DNA of 64,000 nt from Hypholoma sublateritium FD-334 SS-4 (taxonomy: Eukaryota > Basidiomycota > Agaricomycetes > Agaricales > Strophariaceae), in the NCBI GenBank assembly GCA_000827495.1, contig KN817551.1, positions 1 to 64,000 of the forward strand, written 5' to 3'. The notes under the pieces are model-generated. The model was given only the letters and a program-made list of their open reading frames with translations, ran no database searches and was not told the DNA's origin. The translations under genes were made by a program, and so were the position numbers. Positions 36,187 to 48,050 of this stretch are shown here, piece by piece; within the stretch, counting starts at the first letter, position 1, and the number at the start of each line of letters is the position of its first letter.

Positions 36187-37814
36187 CTGCCCACAGCCGA
36201 GCTAATGGCACTATACCTTGTGACTGAGCGTACAGTCTTTACCCATACTGTTGCTTCTTTCTCATACTGCCTTCCTGGGGATCGCGCTCAGGAACAGGGT
36301 GTGCGACGGAATTCAAGGACCTTTTACGAGAGGGTATTCATGGTCCGGATCTGGAACCGTATTTACCTGAGATGGTGACTATAGATAGGTATACCGGAGT
36401 CTGAGGGCGTAGATGGGTTTCGCTGTGTTAACAGAAGTACTTCGTCGGCCTATAAATAAGGCGTCTTTAGCCGCAATATCGAGCGATGCAGGAACTGGGG
36501 TCTTAGAGAATGAGCATATGGAGACTTTGTATGTTGAAAGTGGAAACCTCACGGGTGAGGTCATGCTTGAGATCTTGATACTTCGCCTGCATCGTCGGGC
36601 AGTTTTCAATATCGCCAACGCCATTGATGTATGAAAGTCGGATGTACGAAAGTCGAGGCAGAGAGACGGTAGTTTTTAGACAGATGATAGCGTTCCGAGG
36701 AGATGGGTGTCTATCTTGAGCGGTACATGGAAAGGTTCTACTCAGGTGGTGCAAAATGAAAGGTTGAAAATCTTGAGAAAAGAAAGACCGGGATGGAAGT
36801 GAATTGGAAGTGAATCATGATTAAAATCCGCAATATCCGATATCGACGGTGATATGGTGGCACGAGTCATCAACGCATCACATTGTACACGTGATGGCAT
36901 TTGCACTGGCGTTGCGTGCGATTTAACTTGGATTTAACCAAGATTTAACACAATTAATTGTGCACCGCAGTTTAGAACTTGGTGCGAGTGGAGCTTGGCT
37001 ATATCGCCAACTTGATTCTAGTAAAAGTCGAGTAAAAGAGGAATCGGATAGAAAGTGGTGTATGAAGCAGCATGCACGCCGGATCAAAGTGAAATAAGTA
37101 GGTGCTGCCAGCTCCTGCCAGCTCACTATCTAATGCGCTGCAAATGCGCTGCTGCGCATCACCACTACATACATATTCATCCCAGGCCTTCATTATAAAA
37201 CACAAACATATCGTTATAAGCGGAATGCCAATATAGGATGACAGCGCATCATCCCGAGTCGTGTTGGGGTCGTCGGCTCATGGCCATCGCTGGGAGGGAA
37301 AGGCTAGTATAGGGTGTTGGTGGGATGTATTCCGTGGCCCTCAGTATCTTCGTGGTATTGATTGGATATTAGTGCGGAACTGACGAAGCTCGGAGCGTAG
37401 ATAGGGAACATCTCACGAAGGGAATATGAAGTCCACTCGAAAATACCCGCATTTCAAGCTTCTGCAATCTTGATTTCTCATGCAGCGTGGATTGGAAGGA
37501 GTTTATCTTACCGGCCTGAAGGTGACCCCCAGTGAAAAAGGCCTCGGCCCGTTCCGAAGTAAATCCGATCACCGAGAACCTCCAAGTGCATATTGATATG
37601 TTTTATCAACAAAATTCTCCTCGAAAAGAGGCATATCTACTCAAGTAAACCTCAGTCCTATCTAATTCAATCTCACTCATCCAAAAGCAGAATGAGAAGA
37701 ACTGAGCTGTATCGATTATAGCATGAATTACATAATATACGATTAATCAAAGACACAAGATGGGCACCCGGAGCCCCTTTCTACTGCGAAATATCGAACG
37801 GGGGCGTCAGTTTA
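36187..37814. other. Intergenic region up to the transposon block
   Basis: No supported gene. I looked for element ends here and saw no convincing terminal inverted repeat partner with the 48 kb side. Confidence 0.4.
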
Positions 37815-39709
37815 CTAGCCCAAAGCTGCTTTTGACTTGTCTTCCCAGACCTAGAAAAAGAGTAAGAATTAGTAGCCTTGGTAAGATGTAATCAATGATC
37901 AAACCAGTTTCTGCTCCGGGGAAAGGTTATTATAATAAAGCTTGAACTCCTCCGTNGTACCTTGAGGGTTATTCTTGACCCACTCCAGCGCACAGAGATT
38001 TCTTAATACAAAAATGGTAAGTAACAAGTAAAACTATCCCACTTTCCGCATACCTGGCTGTATTAGTCTTGGTGGGCCGCATACGAGCCCCCTTGTTGCG
38101 TTTAGGGTCTACNGTATTGGATTGATCAGCAGCTGCCAGCGGCTGTGCATCCAATGGGGGAACGAGAGGCTGAGGAAATGGTGCCGCGTGCCTGCGAAGA
38201 GCATCGAAATTGAGAGGTTCTCTGGAGTTGAGTGCGAGGGGATTTCCGATCTGCGAAAGATTGGATCGAGTGCGTAAAACTATGCCAAGGCGATGAGATA
38301 TACTATGTGTCACTTACAGTAAAATTGACGTTATGGTAGGGTACCATAGGCGGCTCACTAAGAGTAGGAGCGCGCAATCCTTCCTATTAATCAGGTTGCA
38401 TTTGTTAGTCCAGGCAGTTGCAAGAAGAGTGTGACCAGACTTACGTGGGCCAGCATAGGCTGTGGCCGCAAGGGAGTTCCTGGAATGATATTGATGGCCG
38501 GTATAGTAGGTATCTGAAAGTGCAATGAAGGTCAAAACAATGACAAGGACAATATAATGAATTTGGCTTTCTTACCGCATCGATTGGCAGTTGAGCATGT
38601 AGGCCGTTGTCAGATTCAGGCATCGCCTTCAGTTTCTTTGCTGCGGCTTCCAAATGATCGTCAGCGGAACGTTTAGACGTACTCGTAGTAGTTTCTTTGT
38701 TCTTCTTCTTCATCCAATTATGACGCCACGACNGATAGTTATCAGTGGCAACGAGGTTTGCCTTCCAGTCCATGGCACAGAAGCGCAGTTCGACNAAACG
38801 CTGNGCCATAGATTCATTGTACGTGGCTAGACTGGTTGCATCGACATCACTCCAAGTCCTGGGGAGCTTTCCGTCCAATGCCATCTGGACCCAGAGTGAC
38901 CTGGCGTAGCGGCGGATTTCTGCTGCTCGAAATCCATCAACCACGGTACCGTCTTCAAGTTCGATGTACTTCATAGCAACATTGATGCCTTGTGAGGATC
39001 GATGCTTACCACGCACATTGGCAGGACCTGGCGAAGGATCCTTAGACCCTCCGTCTTCTTCATCGAAATCAGGGAACGTCTCCGCTTCTTCGGGGGCATC
39101 TATTTCAAGAATCTGCTCTTGCGTGGCTGCATTCCAGTCCTGTCTTGTCCAGAAACGGATATTCGGGTAGTCCTCTTTATGAAGAGAAGGGCGGCAAGTG
39201 GGAGTGGTGGCTGCTGGAATATGGGTCAGCAACATGTTATAAGCCATCCTGTCAATTTAGTCAGATAATGAAAAGGTGAAGTACACCGCACATACATAAG
39301 CGTCTCGACTTTCGCTTCCAGTGCCGCATTTTTAGTCAATAGCATTACATTTTCCTGCTGTGACTCATTGAATCGAGCATGGAGTTGATGATATTGGTTT
39401 GAAGACACCGTGTCATTCCTTCCACTGCCATGAGACCAGCTGGATTCAGTAGAGCCTGATGAACTCCACGGCTAACACGTTATGGCGTTAATGGGTGANG
39501 CATAGAATAGATAAAACACTTACCATTTGACGGCGTCCATATTCACCAATACTGCGCGGAGCAGAGGATTGTACAGCGCTCGCTTGACGACCTCCCATGT
39601 GTAGATAGTCAACCGCAAAGGAAGTTGAGAGACCTCCGTCCAGCGAAGGAGTACCGGAGTCCATTCGTGACGTGGTGGAGGGGAAACGACATGTGGGTAT
39701 ATTTGGCAT
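37815..39709 (-). CDS. Unknown transposon-associated protein with coiled-coil and nuclear-type features
   Basis: Exons read include about 39709-39524, 39471-about 39295, about 39247-38580, about 38513-38444, about 38388-38318, 38250-38054, 38001-37905 and 37850-37815, with conserved phases at the joins I checked. The first ATG may be that of MDSGTPSLDGG inside exon 1. A short heptad-like stretch (QQENVMLLTKNAALEAKVETL) suggests a coiled coil. Exon 3 has acidic and basic segments (KKKNKETTTSTSKRSADDH) and the tail reads EWVKNNPQGTTEEF then VWEDKSKAALG. I know similar hypothetical proteins from Agaricomycete repeat regions but no function. Single N bases occur throughout, as in the adjoining kinase and transposase. 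Confidence 0.55.
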
Positions 39710-39871
39710 ACATGAACGGGCTTACAAATTCTATCAAAACAAGCCATTTCGTACAAACAGGGGAGTGTGCGAGGTATGTACATACAACAAGAAGCGGCTC
39801 GACAACAACACAGCGCTTAGCGTTCAAAAAACAATCATATGTACCTACATTGGCTGATTCACGGGGCGCGA

Positions 39872-42747
39872 TTATATCATCATCTCGATGACGCTACTGT
39901 CCGACTGGGCTAAGTCTCCACCGAGAGAAGCTGCGTTGGAATCGGTGAGAGCACTGGATTGCACGAGGTCGCCTGTCACCGCCATCTGACGCTTTGATCT
40001 TGGAAGATTGCCATCCAAGCCGGCCTGAGGACGGGTGCGTTTGCGGCTTTCNGGTGGAACAGGTGGAACAGATGTAAACGCTGCGTATTTCACAGGCGCT
40101 TCTGGGACTGTGCCGCAGCTGTCTCGAGCAGCGACAAGAAGGGTTCTGAACTGCAGGTATTTTTCATTAATTTCGGCCTCTGTTGGAGGGGTGGCCTTGA
40201 CAGGAAAAAGCTTCAGGATCTGTGCAATGAAAGATGCCACGGGACGCCAGTATGCAGAAAGATATCGCTCCGGGTGTTTGATGATTTTTACGAGATCGGT
40301 AACCTTGCTGTCCTTGATGCTTTTGATGCTTTCCTCATGGTGCCACAAAGCTACGCGACGAGATTTTCTGGTGCCGCCAAAACGAGCGCCGACGGGTCCA
40401 GTTGAGAAANGCATCAAGTGGAGGAGGACATAGCAAACTGATTCGAGATCGTGGTCGAGTCGGTGCGCGATGGGTTCCCGCGGTTTCATTAAAGTGACAG
40501 CCATATACGGTAGAGTGCCCTGCATATTGATTGATCAGTAATATCACAAGATAATACTTAAGCTGTACATACCGACNTGCTTGACTCGGGTTGATTTTTT
40601 TCGTGCGTATAATCAAAGTCAATGAGAGAACCACCTGATGCCAGATTGTACGGGAGTCCGTCTGAAGTGCAGGTATTCCCTACCTCCCAGGATACCGGCT
40701 GAGAGCCTTCTTCGGTGTTCAAAGATGTGAATAGCTGAGAAAGTCGAAGAGAAAGTGCATCATCGTCGTCGTCATCATCCTCGATAGGTGGCGACGAAGT
40801 ATAATCAGCAGTGAGAGAATTTGCCGTACTGGCGAGAGCTTGCAGATTTGAACAGGCCAGTGATGCAGCAAGGATGTTCGGAAGAAACCTGACGAGGAGG
40901 ATGTTGTTCATTGAAACGTCCCCATGTACTAACCCACATTTATCACACAGAAATTTGAGTTCTAGACGACAAATTGAGTCAGCAATCAAATCACGATGCA
41001 GTCCAAGGGCAGAATACTCACGATCAATGACATCTATGAATGCTTGCAGACATTCAATACGCGAGCGGTATGAAGTTATAGGATCGCCAATCGGTCCTGT
41101 GACAATACNACGATGGATGCGCGCCGGGCTAAGTGTAGTTATAACTGCTCTGGTTTCGTCAGTATCATGGATGTGTTCATCACCGGCCACAAATCTTGGA
41201 CCAAGGATTTTCAAGNGTTCCGGAAGAGATTCGGCTTGAATTGCCTTGCTAATTCTCTTGACGAAGTCGATTTCGGAATTTTTGTGGGTGGAGAGTATCC
41301 ACGAGTCTTTCAACACATGAAAATAACCGTATTGGTCTCTGACCATATAGACTCGAGTGCCACGGCCGAAAACGAAAGGAGACACGTAAATTTCTGTGAT
41401 AATGGTAAATTCCTGGTCATCAACNAGTACTGAGAGCGGGTTGCCAGTTAGACGATCGAAGGTGACTTTNGTATCAACTCCTAGAATCCTGTCACTTGCG
41501 TAGGTGAACGCAAAGATGATGCGAGCGAGGGATATAGCACTAGCGCCTGTGATGTTCATCGGTACGGTATGAGCGGCACCAATACGATCTATGAGGACGA
41601 ATATGAACTTCGGACTTTTCGTGCCGTAAATGGCAAGGCCAAGTACAAATCGCCGGTGGAGTTGCGAGTCGAACATGTTTGACGCTTTGTCCATCAGTGT
41701 CCGCACCAGGTCCGTACAACCTTTGCTATTCNAAGTGGTGATCTCAATTAGGGCTTGCACTACAGGCCAACTGAGACGTGTGGTGGTGGGTACGTCCAGT
41801 CGAAAGGTGCGGTCGAGAACAACAATATCTGGCTTGCGAGTAATGAGTCCCTTCGTGAGTGCTCTATCGGCACCCTCGCAGTTGAAGGCGCGATCGCCGC
41901 NAAGATTGGTGGCTTGGCTAGTGCGACTACTAGGCGTTTTGGCTCGGAGGCCATGGAGATTGCCTAAGGTGTCGGCCAGATTGGCGATCCATTTCGTTGT
42001 GTCGGACTCGTCACCGAGGTTTGGAAGAGTGGCGAAGTTGGAATCACCGCGAGAGTCAATTGGCCTGCGACGCCATAAGTCCTCATTGTCAAGTAGCAGC
42101 GCCGGCTGGAAGGGTACGGGGAGGTTATCGTCCCCGAAAAGATGATCTGTGACCCATTGGAGCGGGCAATTCTGGCTGATTTTAGTTTTGTCGGTGTTCG
42201 CAAGGACAATATGGGCAATATTTGAATAGGACTTCGCGGTGGGCTCCTCTACCTGGTGAGGCGGCGCAGTAGTTCCTGTAGCGACAGTGGCACTGTTCGG
42301 GTGAACAAATTGATTGGACAAAATCTTTGCATCGTTTATATAGTCCTCGAACTCATCGCGATGGGTGAGGGACGACACAAATTTCGGGCGAGGGAAGGTA
42401 GGTGGCTCCTTGAGAATATCGACTTGCGCCTTCGATGTTTTGGCTGCGCGGGCCTCTGGTGGGACAAACTCGCCGCCGGAAACAGTGGCCATGGATGCCA
42501 AGGACTCGTCAGAGGGCGAGGAATCTGTAGTGGGATCTGAACTGCTTTCAGTCGTNGACCAAGCAAAGCTATAGATGGAAGGATCAGGTTTAGTGGAAAG
42601 TTTGGGCTTGGTTTGGGCTGGGTGATTATCGATGTTAAGGGCAGCCTGGTAGTCGTAAGCGACTTCTGACTCATCTGTCGATAGACAGAAGGAACATGAG
42701 GTAATCGCTGCCTGGCCATCACAGTCAGAATAGTGCGATTGAGGCAT
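39872..42747 (-). CDS. FunK1-type fungal protein kinase (about 920 aa)
   Basis: Exons 42747-41022, 40961-40573 and 40519-39872. The 60-nt intron 41021-40962 is in phase and free of stops, so it is inferred from splice sites and the family motif only. Kinase landmarks are VHGDVSMNNILL (catalytic loop, HGD), LIDFDYT (DFG replaced by DFD, usual in this family) and GTLPYMAVTLM (activation segment), followed by DLESVCYVLLHL. The N-terminal half is Ser/Pro-rich, then a helical region typical of FunK1. The C-terminus has a basic patch (ESRKRTRPQ). FunK1 kinases are expanded in mushrooms and their substrates are mostly unknown. Start: ATG of MPQSHYSD; the longer frame begins with a non-ATG codon. Several residues are X because of N bases. 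Confidence 0.85.
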
Positions 42748-42888
42748 AGTTGAAAATGTTGGAGAGGGTGCCCGGGGGGAAATGACTTTGGGAAGATCAC
42801 TTCGCTTATATATAAGGAAAATACATATTATTTTCAAGGCATTGTCCGACNTGAGAAATGTAGATACAAAGGTAGAATGATGGTAAAT

Positions 42889-43745
42889 CTATTGTTCCGT
42901 ACTAAAAGCTTCGTGAATGTCACCTAAATTCGCGATGTCTAGCCCTGGCCGTTCCACAAGAAAATAATACCCATCATCTTTGACCATGCCTGGGGGAGAG
43001 CAAGGTATCATCGCGACCACGGCTTTGATGCAGGTTATATCAACGACAACGAGGTTGAGATCTTCTAAATATTTGCACGATATGAACGTCCCATGTGATC
43101 GGGTGAGGAGGTCGGGAAGTGGCGAGGAGTAGACTGAGACAAGGGCAAGAGTCGACAGGAAACCTTTGATCCGGCATTGGAAATAATATCTGACCTCCCC
43201 GAGAGAAAACAGCGCAGCAGAATTGTCTAAGATAAGCTGAAGTTATCAAATGTTTGTCAGAAATATAAGACTAAGTAGCAACAGCATACCTTCACATTCC
43301 TTGCAGTTCTGATTTTGTTAACGGGCTTCAGAGCCTCCTTCCACTGTGACCTAGCTACCTGGCCGTTGGGAAGACGAAGCCTGGCCCAGCGAGTAATCTT
43401 TGGGGTCCATCCCTCTTCAAGTGCTAGAGAATGAAAGTCTTGAAGGTATTTCTTGAATGCGATAGCCTCATTTGCCTTCATGATCCTCTGGTATCGATCA
43501 CGAGCTCGGAGGAGAACATACCCTTCACCTAAGTCGGAAGCACCACGTGGTGAGCTGTCCTCGCTAGGCTTGAGATCTGGGACCATAGAAATAAGAGNGT
43601 TCACTTGACAACGAAGGAGTCCANGCTGCGAGAGATTTGCGTATGGGTTCGAGGGCTGCCGTATCTCCTCGCCCAGATTGCCAATGGTCCTCTCCATTGT
43701 CCATTGTGACGAGCAGATTGGCGGCCCAATCCGCGTGACCTCCGG
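42889..43745 (-). pseudogene. Partial duplicate of the Tnp2 transposase 3' end
   Basis: Contains exon 3 (43236-42889) and the end of exon 2 (43745-43290) of the transposase, cut at the duplication boundary. If the tandem duplication is an assembly artefact this copy does not exist, or is the real 3' end of the transposase gene. Confidence 0.75.
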
Positions 43746-43746
43746 N

Positions 43747-44761
43747 AAGTGGTGATCTCAATTAGGGCTTGCACTACAGGCCAACTGAGACGTGTGGTGG
43801 TGGGTACGTCCAGTCGAAAGGTGCGGTCGAGAACAACAATATCTGGCTTGCGAGTAATGAGTCCCTTCGTGAGTGCTCTATCGGCACCCTCGCAGTTGAA
43901 GGCGCGATCGCCGCNAAGATTGGTGGCTTGGCTAGTGCGACTACTAGGCGTTTTGGCTCGGAGGCCATGGAGATTGCCTAAGGTGTCGGCCAGATTGGCG
44001 ATCCATTTCGTTGTGTCGGACTCGTCACCGAGGTTTGGAAGAGTGGCGAAGTTGGAATCACCGCGAGAGTCAATTGGCCTGCGACGCCATAAGTCCTCAT
44101 TGTCAAGTAGCAGCGCCGGCTGGAAGGGTACGGGGAGGTTATCGTCCCCGAAAAGATGATCTGTGACCCATTGGAGCGGGCAATTCTGGCTGATTTTAGT
44201 TTTGTCGGTGTTCGCAAGGACAATATGGGCAATATTTGAATAGGACTTCGCGGTGGGCTCCTCTACCTGGTGAGGCGGCGCAGTAGTTCCTGTAGCGACA
44301 GTGGCACTGTTCGGGTGAACAAATTGATTGGACAAAATCTTTGCATCGTTTATATAGTCCTCGAACTCATCGCGATGGGTGAGGGACGACACAAATTTCG
44401 GGCGAGGGAAGGTAGGTGGCTCCTTGAGAATATCGACTTGCGCCTTCGATGTTTTGGCTGCGCGGGCCTCTGGTGGGACAAACTCGCCGCCGGAAACAGT
44501 GGCCATGGATGCCAAGGACTCGTCAGAGGGCGAGGAATCTGTAGTGGGATCTGAACTGCTTTCAGTCGTNGACCAAGCAAAGCTATAGATGGAAGGATCA
44601 GGTTTAGTGGAAAGTTTGGGCTTGGTTTGGGCTGGGTGATTATCGATGTTAAGGGCAGCCTGGTAGTCGTAAGCGACTTCTGACTCATCTGTCGATAGAC
44701 AGAAGGAACATGAGGTAATCGCTGCCTGGCCATCACAGTCAGAATAGTGCGATTGAGGCAT
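43747..44761 (-). pseudogene. Partial duplicate of the FunK1 5' end
   Basis: It repeats the first about 338 codons of the kinase from ATG 44761. At N43746 it runs into the transposase sequence in a shifted frame (a chimeric tail ending near 43601). No kinase motifs are included. It is a product of the tandem duplication, real or artefactual. Confidence 0.75.
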
Positions 44762-44902
44762 AGTTGAAAATGTTGGAGAGGGTGCCCGGGGGGAAATGAC
44801 TTTGGGAAGATCACTTCGCTTATATATAAGGAAAATACATATTATTTTCAAGGCATTGTCCGACNTGAGAAATGTAGATACAAAGGTAGAATGATGGTAA
44901 AT

Positions 44903-47900
44903 CTATTGTTCCGTACTAAAAGCTTCGTGAATGTCACCTAAATTCGCGATGTCTAGCCCTGGCCGTTCCACAAGAAAATAATACCCATCATCTTTGACCA
45001 TGCCTGGGGGAGAGCAAGGTATCATCGCGACCACGGCTTTGATGCAGGTTATATCAACGACAACGAGGTTGAGATCTTCTAAATATTTGCACGATATGAA
45101 CGTCCCATGTGATCGGGTGAGGAGGTCGGGAAGTGGCGAGGAGTAGACTGAGACAAGGGCAAGAGTCGACAGGAAACCTTTGATCCGGCATTGGAAATAA
45201 TATCTGACCTCCCCGAGAGAAAACAGCGCAGCAGAATTGTCTAAGATAAGCTGAAGTTATCAAATGTTTGTCAGAAATATAAGACTAAGTAGCAACAGCA
45301 TACCTTCACATTCCTTGCAGTTCTGATTTTGTTAACGGGCTTCAGAGCCTCCTTCCACTGTGACCTAGCTACCTGGCCGTTGGGAAGACGAAGCCTGGCC
45401 CAGCGAGTAATCTTTGGGGTCCATCCCTCTTCAAGTGCTAGAGAATGAAAGTCTTGAAGGTATTTCTTGAATGCGATAGCCTCATTTGCCTTCATGATCC
45501 TCTGGTATCGATCACGAGCTCGGAGGAGAACATACCCTTCACCTAAGTCGGAAGCACCACGTGGTGAGCTGTCCTCGCTAGGCTTGAGATCTGGGACCAT
45601 AGAAATAAGAGNGTTCACTTGACAACGAAGGAGTCCANGCTGCGAGAGATTTGCGTATGGGTTCGAGGGCTGCCGTATCTCCTCGCCCAGATTGCCAATG
45701 GTCCTCTCCATTGTCCATTGTGACGAGCAGATTGGCGGCCCAATCCGCGTGACCTCCGGNGCAAGGTGAAGAAGAGCGTGTAGACTTTGCCTACAGAAGT
45801 GAAGTCGGTCTTCTCGGCNTTGATAATAGAGGATTTCGAACTCGTATGCAAAGGACCGAAGCAGAGAGTCAGCTAAAATAAGGTCAGAAGAGCTGATGTG
45901 GAATTGTTGAATGATACGCATTGCTCGAACAAGCTTACAAAAATGTGAGTAATATGGATCCGGAAGAACATCAAAAAGGAGGGCGGGAGCAAGGCCGTAG
46001 AGATAGAGTAACCACTCCCATGCTTTATATCCGCTATTTATCTTCTCTGCTATGTTACGGGGAGGGCGGTCGAACGATCCTGGGAGGTATGGGGTGGCCG
46101 CTTCCACNTTTCTGCCATGTGATTCCCAGACTTCGTCGCAGAGCACAGCCCATGGCCATTTTGAGGGGGGGTCAAGCGGATNGTGTTTNATTGTACCACG
46201 CCAAAGGGATAGAAGGAGGTCAGAAAGGTTGAAAGTTGCGAGATGCATGATGTCGGATCCAAAACATCGCGGAATTGCTAAAATTGAACACTGCGGAAGC
46301 CCGAGAAAAATGGTCGGCTTGACTATTCCTGTCTCAAGCCGTCTTCTTTTATACTGTGTATCGTTGGGAGAAGCTAATAAATAGCTAAGGTTGGTGAAAT
46401 AATGACTGTGAGAGGTGACTGTTAGAAAGTGTGAGAGGTCTCCATGATCGCAGCCATCCATGGTGTAGTTCAGAGGCTTGAGGAGAGCCGGGTAGTAATG
46501 AGTGCCATTCGTTTTGTGACGACCAGGTGTCGGGCAATACAGACGACACCCGAACTTTCCATGATGGCCGACGAGACTATTGAGATATGCCATAGCCGGT
46601 CCGTCTGCGGTGTTGAGCCCGAGAAATAGTTGACTTTTAAATAATCGATCCATTGATGCGTCCCAGATGGAAAGACCCTCCTTTCGCAGGGCAACAAGAT
46701 GGTACAGTCCGGGAAAAATGAAAGAATCTAAATTTTTGGGCTTTTTGGGTCCAGGTATGAACCCCCCCGGAATGACGAACTCCTTCTTGTAGCGTTCCTC
46801 TGGACTAAAGTCCATTATCACCCATATATAGATCCAACAATCGGAAGCCCTGTGAGCATAGAGTTGAGCGCCGTCAATAGAGAACATGAGAACAACGTCA
46901 TCGTTGGTGATGTCGCCATTCCGAACACATTCGAGATAATCGCTGCCGTGGAAGAAGTCTTCATAATGTGACAAGTTACCGGAATTGCTGCATAATTCCT
47001 TGATGACTTCACAAGTTTTGGTTCGGCGGTATTGGAATCGGCGAGCGCTTTTGGGATCACGCCAAAGAGCTTGAATGATTGGGCCAATGGGCATGGTGTG
47101 GAAGTCTTGATGATATTTCCCTGTAACGGGACAGCGTTTCGGTTCCTCGCATTTGGGACAGTAGTCGAGATTTTCGTATGGCCCCGTGAAAGCAATACAG
47201 CTGTTTTTGCACATTGGATAAACAATAGATCCGACGCCTGTGATTCGCGCGAGGATCTTCTTCATCTGATCATATGAGGGTAAGTTGTCTTCTGGATGGC
47301 GCTTTAGAATAGATGCTCGTGTAGTGTTGTAGACATCCACAGATGCCTTAAGNCTAGCCAAAAATATTTCGAAGGCCATTCGTAGATTCAAGCCGTCCGG
47401 ATGACTTTCGAATGAGAATGGCTCCGTCGGTGGGTTTCTTAGTCGGTGAAGGGCTTCTGGGCTGAGACCACTGTGCCTGCTATCAAGCGAGGCTCGTTGA
47501 AGTTCTTGAATAAATTCGTTGCTAAGACGGAGCTCCGACAGGCAAGTACTTTCGAATAGTTCCTGTAGATCAAGGCCGAAGGTTTCAGTGTCTTCGGTGG
47601 GGTCAAAAACTTCGGTCCTGGGTTCATCAAGACACCCCGGATCCGATAGATCGGGCTCAGGTTCTTCAGGCGCATCCAGGGAGTCCTCTAAGTCCAAGTC
47701 AGGACTAGGGAAACGAGAGGGAGATTCGGAGGGGTCCATGCGCGCCAGTCTATTCACATTAAGATCGTTNTCCTGTTACAAATGACATGATTAGGTACAA
47801 TGCTGCAAAAGATGAAAGGAAAACTCACACTATTTGCAACACAGGCTGTACTATTATCATTGTCCTCCAAGGTTTGGGGTGGCAAGACTGGGGTGGGCGG

Positions 47901-48050
47901 CTGCGTTCCAGATTTAGTAGAAGCCTTCAAATGTCGTAGATATGTCGACTTCGAAACTTCACGCGATGCACCTTTGCAGAACGTGGCACAGGAGCAGGTG
48001 TAGTTCGTCGATGATCTCGAGTTCTTCAGCGTTGTAGGTTCTTTAGGCAT
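44903..48050 (-). CDS. Tnp2-family (CACTA/EnSpm-like) transposase (1012 aa)
   Basis: Exons 48050-47829, 47772-45304 and 45250-44903 join in phase 0. The N-terminus carries a small Cys cluster (YTCSCATFCKG, Cys19/21/25) and a basic stretch. The middle has a zinc-binding-like region (CKNSC...YCPKCEEPKRC) and the Tnp2 catalytic core: FSIDGAQLYAHRASDCWIY, VIPGGFIPGPKKPKNLDSF, LNTADGPAMAYLNSLVGHHG and FGCRLYCPTPGRHK. This matches the Transposase_21/Tnp2 pattern, an RNaseH-fold DDE enzyme that cuts and joins DNA at element ends. The C-terminus ends with VVVDITCIKAVVAMIP and FLVERPGLDIANLGD. No internal stop; X residues come from N bases. Exon 3 and the end of exon 2 lie in the second tandem copy. 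It may be an active or recently active element. Confidence 0.88.

Larger units (their letters stand above)
41732..45759. repeat. Two tandem copies of a 2,014-bp unit (41732-43745 and 43746-45759)
   Basis: Every stretch I compared is identical at an offset of 2014, including the N bases (41901/43915, 42556/44570, 42851/44865, 43598/45612, 43624/45638). An N sits exactly at all three boundaries (41732, 43746, 45760). The unit starts inside the FunK1 frame and ends inside the transposase frame, so the second junction makes a chimeric frame. The pattern points to an assembly-path duplication. Confidence 0.9.
37815..48050 (-). mobile_element. CACTA-like (Tnp2) transposon region with possible cargo genes, ends not located
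   Basis: The block contains, all on the minus strand, a Tnp2 transposase (48050-44903), a FunK1 kinase (42747-39872) and an unknown gene (39709-37815). Single N bases are confined to this block and to 1-4.6 kb, which fits poorly resolved repeats. It separates fruit-body-like copies 2 and 3, so it probably inserted into that gene group. I could not see terminal inverted repeats or a 3-bp target duplication, so the limits given are only those of the genes. The kinase and unknown gene may be cargo or simply neighbours. Confidence 0.4.

Noticed and set aside
43601..44851. A separate 416-codon kinase-like gene
   Set aside because: It is the 5' part of FunK1 repeated by the tandem copy and joined to transposase sequence at an N; not an independent gene.
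37815..48050. Terminal inverted repeats of the CACTA-like element
   Set aside because: I searched the flanks by eye and found no convincing pair, so element ends are not claimed.
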